Shown: positions 6,739 through 11,162 of the stretch, piece after piece
Position numbering within the stretch: the stretch's first letter is position 1
Layout of the letters: every line of letters begins with the position of its first letter
Source: Methylocystaceae bacterium UBA5192
GTDB lineage: Bacteria > Pseudomonadota > Alphaproteobacteria > Rhizobiales > Beijerinckiaceae
Length of the DNA stretch: 11,162 nucleotides
NCBI GenBank assembly: GCA_002412985.1
Contig: DHWC01000066.1
Span: 1-11,162 of the forward strand
Direction: 5' to 3'
The notes under the pieces: model-generated
The model's input: the letters and a program-made list of their open reading frames with translations, nothing else
What the model was told of the DNA's origin: nothing
Database searches by the model: none
Program-made: the position numbers and the translations under genes

Positions 6739-6880
6739 GACGTTTCCCGCCGACAAGACCCGCCGGCAGCTTTTGGGGAGATTCACACTCCCGTGACGCA
6801 AGTCAACTGCCTAAGAGGAAGAAACCCGCATTTTTCTTGTCCGCCCCATGAAAACTGGCGCATAGGGGCGGATATGGGGC

Positions 6881-7102
6881 TCAAAATTCTCCCGCCAGAG
6901 CTGGACAGCCCTGACAGGCCTCGCCACCCGAACGCTGACAGCTCAGCCCTGGGTCGCTCTCTGTAATCGGTTTTGCAATATGGGCAAGCTGCCGCTGCGC
7001 TTGCGTCGCGCCACAAGCGGGGCAGGCTGGCGTCTCGTCAAAACGACTCAGGGCCTCGAATTCATGCGCGCAATTCACGCAGGCATAGTTAAAGAGCGGC
7101 AT
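6881..7102 (-). CDS. FmdB-family zinc-ribbon protein
   Basis: This small cytoplasmic protein of 73 residues opens with the family pattern MPLFNYACVNCAHEFE. Four cysteines in two CxxC pairs (Cys8/Cys11 and Cys27/Cys30, the second as CPACG) make a zinc ribbon. The C-terminal part has a further C-x7-C-x2-C (55, 63, 66) and is otherwise low in recognisable structure. The family is named after FmdB, reported next to amide-utilisation genes in Methylophilus; the molecular role of most members, including this one, is unknown, and FmdB proteins are widespread in genomes without formamidase. The ATG is the natural start because members begin MP[ILT]Y/F. A GGGAAG lies about 13 bases upstream, further than usual. 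It is divergent from the acyl-CoA dehydrogenase and 195 bases upstream of infC. Confidence 0.85.
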   Translation of the reverse strand: MPLFNYACVNCAHEFEALSRFDETPACPACGATQAQRQLAHIAKPITESDPGLSCQRSGGEACQGCPALAGEF

Positions 7103-7257
7103 AAAAACTGATCAACTTCCCTTTACCTCACGATCAAAAGGCTTTTACACTTTTCATCGGTTGCCGCAAAGAGACTTACCCGACGGCGTTACCCTTCCCC
7201 AATGGCGATCGCCCTAAAAATTCATCTCTGCATTAATCCTGACTTGGATGCTACTAC
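7103..7257. promoter_or_regulatory. Divergent spacer between fmdB and acyl-CoA dehydrogenase
   Basis: These 155 bases separate two divergent genes, so promoters for both should lie here. I see a perfect ten-base palindrome GGCGATCGCC at 7204-7213, about 45 bases before the dehydrogenase start, which could be an operator or chance. No clear -35/-10 pair and no small gene was found. Confidence 0.35.
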
Positions 7258-9000
7258 ATGACACCCTACGCCCCAACAGACGACATCTTATTCGCCTTAA
7301 AACTGGCTGCAGACGAAGAAGAGATGACGTCCGGTTTGTTCCAAGATCTCGCAAATGGGTTTGCCGAGCAAACAATATTGGAAGCCGAAAAATTCGCCAA
7401 AGCGCAATTATTGCCGCTGAATAAAATTGGCGATCAAATCGGCGCGCGTTTTAATGCTGGCGTCGTCACGACTGCGCCCGGCTGGGTGGAGGCCTATGAA
7501 AAATGGAAAAATGGCGGCTGGAATGGACTGTCGGCTGAAACAGAATATGGCGGCTCAGCACTGCCAATATTGCTTAATGCCGCATGTACAGAAATCTGGA
7601 ACAGCGCTAATATTGCTTTCGCCTTGTGTCCTCTCTTGAGCCATGGAGCGATTGAAGCGCTTTCAGCTCACGCCTCAGCAGAATTAAAAAATATTTATCT
7701 GCCTCCAATTATCAGCGGCGCATGGCCTGCAACCATGAATCTAACTGAACCCCAAGCCGGCACTGATCTCGCGTTGCTGCGAACGCGCGCAGAGCGCGGT
7801 GAAAAAGGCTCTTATCGTATTTATGGTCAAAAAATATATATTACTTATGGCGAACATGATTTATCAGAAAATATTATTCATCTCGTTCTCGCCCGTTTAC
7901 CAGATGCGCCAGCTGGCACGCGTGGCATTTCATTGTTTCTTGCGCCAAAGTTTTTACCAGATGATGCTGGAGGATTTACACGACGCAATGACATACGCTG
8001 CGTTGGTCTGGAACATAAACTTGGCATTCATGGCTCGCCAACCTGCACCATGTCTTTTGGCGACACACAAGGCGCAACCGCCTATCTGATCGGCGAAGAG
8101 AATAACGGCCTCGCCTGTATGTTCACCATGATGAATAATGCGCGACTGAGCGTCGGTATCCAAGGCGTAGCTTTGGCGGAACGCGCTACCCAAATGGCGC
8201 TGGCCTATGCGCTAGACCGCAAACAGGGACGCGCACTCGGGGCTTTAGCAACAAGTTCTATCATTGAACATCCCGATGTTATGCGTATGTTGCTGACAAT
8301 GGCTAGTCTCACAAGCGCCGCACGAAGCATTTGTTTTGAGACCGCCGCTAGCCTGGATAGAGCATCGCGCGAAAAAGACCCGACAAAAGCGAAAGTTGCT
8401 TTCGAGCGCGCGAGCCTCCTCACGCCCATCGCCAAAGCCTTTGCATCTGACATCGCCAATGAAACGACATCGCTCGGCGTCCAGGTACATGGCGGAATGG
8501 GTTATATTGAAGAGACAGGAGCAGCTCAACTCATGCGCGACGCTCGTATTTGCGCCATCTATGAAGGCACCAATGGCGTACAAGCAATAGATTTAACAAT
8601 GCGCAAAATTATGCTCTCAGAGGGGAAAACGCTTGAAAATGAACTAACTGATATGGATAAAATTGCGCAGGATCACAGCTGCGAAGACCTCATCAATGCT
8701 GTTCAAGCATTAAAAGAAGCAAGCGCATTCATCCAGCAAGCGCTAAAGCAGGATCCCAACATCGCGCTTGCTGGCGCAACGCCCTATTTACGCCTTTTTG
8801 CGCTGGCCCGCGGCGGGACTTTACTGAATAAAGCAGCAGATAGGGCAAAGAAAAATAACGATCCCCATAGCATACGACGCGAAACAATCGCTAAATTTTT
8901 CTCGCGCAATATTGCTAATTGCGCCCCGGCATTGGCAAAGAGCATTATTCATGGCGCAGACTCTACGCTTGCTGGAGCGAAAATATTCAACCGCCCATGA
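7258..9000 (+). CDS. Long-form acyl-CoA dehydrogenase (DmdC-like)
   Basis: This FAD flavoprotein oxidises an acyl-CoA to the trans-2-enoyl-CoA and passes electrons to electron-transfer flavoprotein. At 580 residues it belongs to the long subgroup, which has an extra N-terminal helix (the opening PYAPTDDILFALK is characteristic) and an extra C-terminal helical domain. The subgroup includes 3-methylmercaptopropionyl-CoA dehydrogenase (DmdC). NLTEPQAGTD at 161-170 is the FAD/substrate-binding segment. VHGGMGYIEE near 410-420 and IYEGTNGVQAIDL around 435 are the conserved C-terminal motifs; Glu436 is in the position of the catalytic base. Substrate cannot be read from sequence: DmdC-like enzymes act on many acyl-CoAs, and no other dmd or beta-oxidation gene is nearby. 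The ribosome binding site is weak (GGA about ten bases before the ATG). Its 3' end overlaps the convergent glpD by 14 bases. Confidence 0.93.
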   Translation: MTPYAPTDDILFALKLAADEEEMTSGLFQDLANGFAEQTILEAEKFAKAQLLPLNKIGDQIGARFNAGVVTTAPGWVEAYEKWKNGGWNGLSAETEYGGSALPILLNAACTEIWNSANIAFALCPLLSHGAIEALSAHASAELKNIYLPPIISGAWPATMNLTEPQAGTDLALLRTRAERGEKGSYRIYGQKIYITYGEHDLSENIIHLVLARLPDAPAGTRGISLFLAPKFLPDDAGGFTRRNDIRCVGLEHKLGIHGSPTCTMSFGDTQGATAYLIGEENNGLACMFTMMNNARLSVGIQGVALAERATQMALAYALDRKQGRALGALATSSIIEHPDVMRMLLTMASLTSAARSICFETAASLDRASREKDPTKAKVAFERASLLTPIAKAFASDIANETTSLGVQVHGGMGYIEETGAAQLMRDARICAIYEGTNGVQAIDLTMRKIMLSEGKTLENELTDMDKIAQDHSCEDLINAVQALKEASAFIQQALKQDPNIALAGATPYLRLFALARGGTLLNKAADRAKKNNDPHSIRRETIAKFFSRNIANCAPALAKSIIHGADSTLAGAKIFNRP

Positions 9001-10465
9001 ACGCGGATAAGGCTTGCTGCTGACTCGCGCTCATGCGGAGCCCAAGCTTACTCCGCCGCCAGAGGATATCCGCCGCGCAGCGCGCCCATTCATACTCAAT
9101 TAAATAATTTACCTCTGCTTCAAATAAACCACAGCCAAAATCACGTCCGAGATCCTGCTTATTTTTGGCGTTGTTTAAAATACGATCCGCGCGCGCGCCA
9201 TAAGCCCGCGCCAAGCGCCACGTCTCCTGCTCGCTTAAAAAAGGCGCCTGTCGACGAAGCGATTTATAGACATCTTCAAATACCCTCTCGCCGCCAGGAA
9301 GCTTTGCGTCTTTCGTCCAAGCCGGTTCCGCATGCGTAAAAAAATGACTTAGTTGATCAACGGCATGCTCAGCTAATCGGCGCGAGGTTGTTAACTTTCC
9401 ACCAAATATCGATAGCGCCGGCGCGCGCCCGTCCGCTACATCAAGATCAAAGGCATAATCCCGGGTCACAACTGAAGCGTTCAAGGCGCCATCGTCATAA
9501 AGCGGCCTAAGCCCTGAGTAGCTGTGAATAATCTCTTCGCGAGTGACTGGAAGGCGCCAATAATGATTTACAACTGATAAAAGATAATCCCGTTCGCTGT
9601 CGCTTATCGTGACGGGCCCCGGCGGAGCGTCATAGGGCACATCGGTCGTGCCGATAAGCGTAAATTCTTGTTCATAGGGAATGACGAAGACGATCCGTCC
9701 ATCGATATTTTGTAAAATATAAGCCTGATCGCCCGAATAAAGCTTACGCGTCACAATATGCGAGCCCTGAACAAGCCGCATATGCTTATGAGCCGCAATC
9801 CGCAATACGCCGTCAATGACCTGTGAAACCCATGGGCCAGCGGCGTTCACTAAACTGCGCGCTAGAAACTCCTGTCCATCCGTTAGCTTGACCTGCCACA
9901 AGTCGTTGACGCGCCGCGCATCATTCACGCATGCGCCAATTTTAATCTGCGCTCCGCGTTCTTTGGCGTCTAGCGCATTAAGAACGACAAATCGTGAATC
10001 ATCCACCCAACAGTCTGAATAGGTAAAAGCTAACGAATATTCCTCCCTCAATGGCGCACCAAGGTCATTGGCTGAAAGCCTAACCATACGCGATCCTTCA
10101 AGTCGTTTCCGCCAAGAAAGATGGTCGTAAAGAAAAAGCCCGAGCCTTAATATCCAAATTGGTCGACGGCCCCGCTCGTGCGGTAAAACAAATTTTAAGG
10201 GCCAAATTATATGTGGCGCGCTAACGAGAAGTCTTTCACGCTCCGCTAATGCCTCATGAACAAGCTTAAACTCAAAAAGTTCTAGGTAGCGCAATCCACC
10301 ATGAATGAGCTTTGTAGAAGCAGATGACGTGCCGCTTGCCAGATCATTTTTTTCACAAAGACAGACAGAAAGTCCTCGCCCGGCAGCATCTCGAGCGATC
10401 GCGCAACCATTAATTCCTCCACCAATAATTATTAGGTCATAAATCATTGGGTTTACCCGCGCCAT
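8987..10465 (-). CDS. glpD: Aerobic FAD-dependent glycerol-3-phosphate dehydrogenase
   Basis: This membrane-associated flavoprotein oxidises sn-glycerol-3-phosphate to dihydroxyacetone phosphate and feeds electrons to quinone. The 492-residue length is normal. The N-terminal dinucleotide-binding fold reads DLIIIGGGINGCAIARDAAGRG, with the GxGxxG-type loop at residues 15-20. STKLIHGGLRYLE is the family's second signature. VNAAGPWV (about 208-215) and IGTTDVPYD (about 271-279) are further FAD-site segments, and a helical C-terminal DAO-type domain ends the chain. A second possible start is Met7 at 10447, directly before the conserved IYDLIIIGGG; neither has a strong Shine-Dalgarno site. It lies 19 bases after sbcC on the same strand and may be cotranscribed with it. 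No glpK, glpF or glpR is in the window, so it may serve phospholipid and glycerol turnover rather than a dedicated glycerol operon. Confidence 0.95.
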   Translation of the reverse strand: MARVNPMIYDLIIIGGGINGCAIARDAAGRGLSVCLCEKNDLASGTSSASTKLIHGGLRYLELFEFKLVHEALAERERLLVSAPHIIWPLKFVLPHERGRRPIWILRLGLFLYDHLSWRKRLEGSRMVRLSANDLGAPLREEYSLAFTYSDCWVDDSRFVVLNALDAKERGAQIKIGACVNDARRVNDLWQVKLTDGQEFLARSLVNAAGPWVSQVIDGVLRIAAHKHMRLVQGSHIVTRKLYSGDQAYILQNIDGRIVFVIPYEQEFTLIGTTDVPYDAPPGPVTISDSERDYLLSVVNHYWRLPVTREEIIHSYSGLRPLYDDGALNASVVTRDYAFDLDVADGRAPALSIFGGKLTTSRRLAEHAVDQLSHFFTHAEPAWTKDAKLPGGERVFEDVYKSLRRQAPFLSEQETWRLARAYGARADRILNNAKNKQDLGRDFGCGLFEAEVNYLIEYEWARCAADILWRRSKLGLRMSASQQQALSAFMGG

Positions 10466-10484
10466 AAGCCGTCACGAGGCCATT

Positions 10485-11162
10485 TCAGAGCATGCCCTCA
10501 ACCCGCACAACGCTTCTTCCGCCGCCCCGCCGCTCGACACAAATTTTCGTCGCAATTCTTTGTTGCAACGCCTCAACATGGCTTATTACCCCCACTCGAC
10601 GCCCCTGGCCTTGTAAATTCTCCAATGCGTCAATTGCGATATCTAGAGTTGCCCCATCCAAAGATCCAAAACCCTCATCAATAAATAAGGTATCGATGAA
10701 GGAGTCACGTCCCTCGAGGCCAGCGAGCGCTAAGGCGAGCGCCAAAGAAACCAAGAACCGCTCTCCCCCTGAAAGCGATCGCGTTGATCGACGCTCATCC
10801 CCCAGATCGCGGTCAATCACATGAATGCCCAACCCATCTACCTCGGATGATTTTTCAAGAACATAACGCGACGTAAAATACATAAGTCTCTGATTGGCTA
10901 AAACAATGAGATGTTCAAGAGTCATGCTTTGAGCAAAGCGTCTAAATTTATCGCCGCTTTTAGAACCAATCGCCTCATTAATTTCATCCCAGATCTGTCG
11001 TTTGGTCGCCGCAAGAGAAATATCCTTATTGATGTCGCATACGCGCGTGCGTGCGAGATCATCTGTCTCGATGAGTTGGCGCAACGCCCCAACCCTGACC
11101 GAACAGGCGTCAATTTGCTGTTTTAGCCCTTCGCTTCTCTCAAGCAGCAGATCTCGAGAAAG
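10485..11162 (-). CDS. sbcC: SbcC, exonuclease subunit, C-terminal part (cut by window edge)
   Basis: This is the last 225 residues of a large SMC/Rad50-like ATPase; the frame remains open to the window edge, so the 5' end lies outside. SbcC with the nuclease SbcD cleaves hairpins and processes double-strand breaks. The visible part starts with the end of a coiled coil (leucine- and glutamate/glutamine-rich), then reaches the ABC half-domain: signature RSLSGGERFLVSLALALAL (LSGGE encoded at about 10761-10775), Walker B TLFIDEGFGSLD, and ISHVEAL with the switch histidine. The order and FIDEGFGSLD favour SbcC over other SMC relatives. The Walker A part and zinc hook lie upstream outside the window, where sbcD would also be expected. 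There is no internal start; a TTG at 11084 is inside the coiled coil. Confidence 0.92.
   Translation of the reverse strand, partial: LSRDLLLERSEGLKQQIDACSVRVGALRQLIETDDLARTRVCDINKDISLAATKRQIWDEINEAIGSKSGDKFRRFAQSMTLEHLIVLANQRLMYFTSRYVLEKSSEVDGLGIHVIDRDLGDERRSTRSLSGGERFLVSLALALALAGLEGRDSFIDTLFIDEGFGSLDGATLDIAIDALENLQGQGRRVGVISHVEALQQRIATKICVERRGGGRSVVRVEGML

Noticed and set aside
6775..6810. Possible heat-shock-type promoter before infC (CTTG with downstream CCCCA on the minus strand)
   Set aside because: The match is partial and the spacing is not convincing; too weak to report as a promoter.
6700..6966. Plus-strand open frame of 88 codons opposite the infC leader and fmdB end
   Set aside because: No Shine-Dalgarno site, no recognisable protein features, and it overlaps the well-supported fmdB gene on the other strand.
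7204..7213. Palindrome GGCGATCGCC considered as a repetitive octamer element or operator
   Set aside because: Only one prominent copy was noticed and no promoter can be placed relative to it; kept only as a note on the spacer.
8245..8583. Minus-strand open frame of 112 codons inside the acyl-CoA dehydrogenase
   Set aside because: Lies wholly within a conserved coding region that includes the catalytic segment; its translation shows no domain pattern and looks like an antisense shadow.

Overview
The window looks like the chromosome of a methylotrophic or otherwise PQQ-using alphaproteobacterium, probably of the Rhizobiales (Methylocystaceae/Beijerinckiaceae type). The reasons are a PqqA peptide gene of the Methylobacterium type, a PQQ-alcohol-dehydrogenase-associated ABC cluster, an alphaproteobacterial-style IF-3, and the general protein character. 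No species can be named from sequence alone. No tRNA, rRNA, CRISPR array, insertion sequence or phage gene was seen.

Left part (1-5133, plus strand). A 25-residue pqqA (75-152), too short for ordinary ORF calling, is followed by a strong intrinsic terminator (203-262). Thirty-one bases later a five-gene set begins: a secreted di-haem cytochrome c peroxidase/MauG-like protein, a secreted type-I periplasmic binding protein, a secreted YVTN beta-propeller, an ABC ATPase and an ABC-2 permease. The last four are joined by three consecutive 4-base ATGA overlaps, so they form one translationally coupled unit. Gene content and order match the PQQ-dependent alcohol dehydrogenase-associated ABC system: PedA1A2BC of Pseudomonas putida and the ABC part of the lut cluster of Methylorubrum extorquens. 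Both are linked to lanthanide (rare-earth) acquisition for XoxF/PedH-type dehydrogenases. This is the most interesting part of the window: a PQQ precursor gene physically joined to a putative lanthanide uptake operon, possibly sharing one promoter through terminator read-through.

Middle part (5134-7257, mostly minus strand). Reading right to left: a small FmdB-type zinc-ribbon protein, a 195-base leader region with inverted repeats, infC (IF-3) that very probably starts at an ATT codon, and a secreted six-cysteine protein of unknown function. The usual rpmI-rplT pair does not follow infC.

Right part (7258-11162). A long DmdC-type acyl-CoA dehydrogenase on the plus strand converges with, and overlaps by 14 bases, a minus-strand aerobic glycerol-3-phosphate dehydrogenase (glpD). 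Upstream of glpD, on the same strand, is the C-terminal ABC half-domain of the DNA repair nuclease subunit SbcC, cut by the window edge.

Intergenic stretches are short. None exceeds 300 bases. The longest are the infC leader (6686-6880) and the divergent fmdB/acyl-CoA dehydrogenase spacer (7103-7257).
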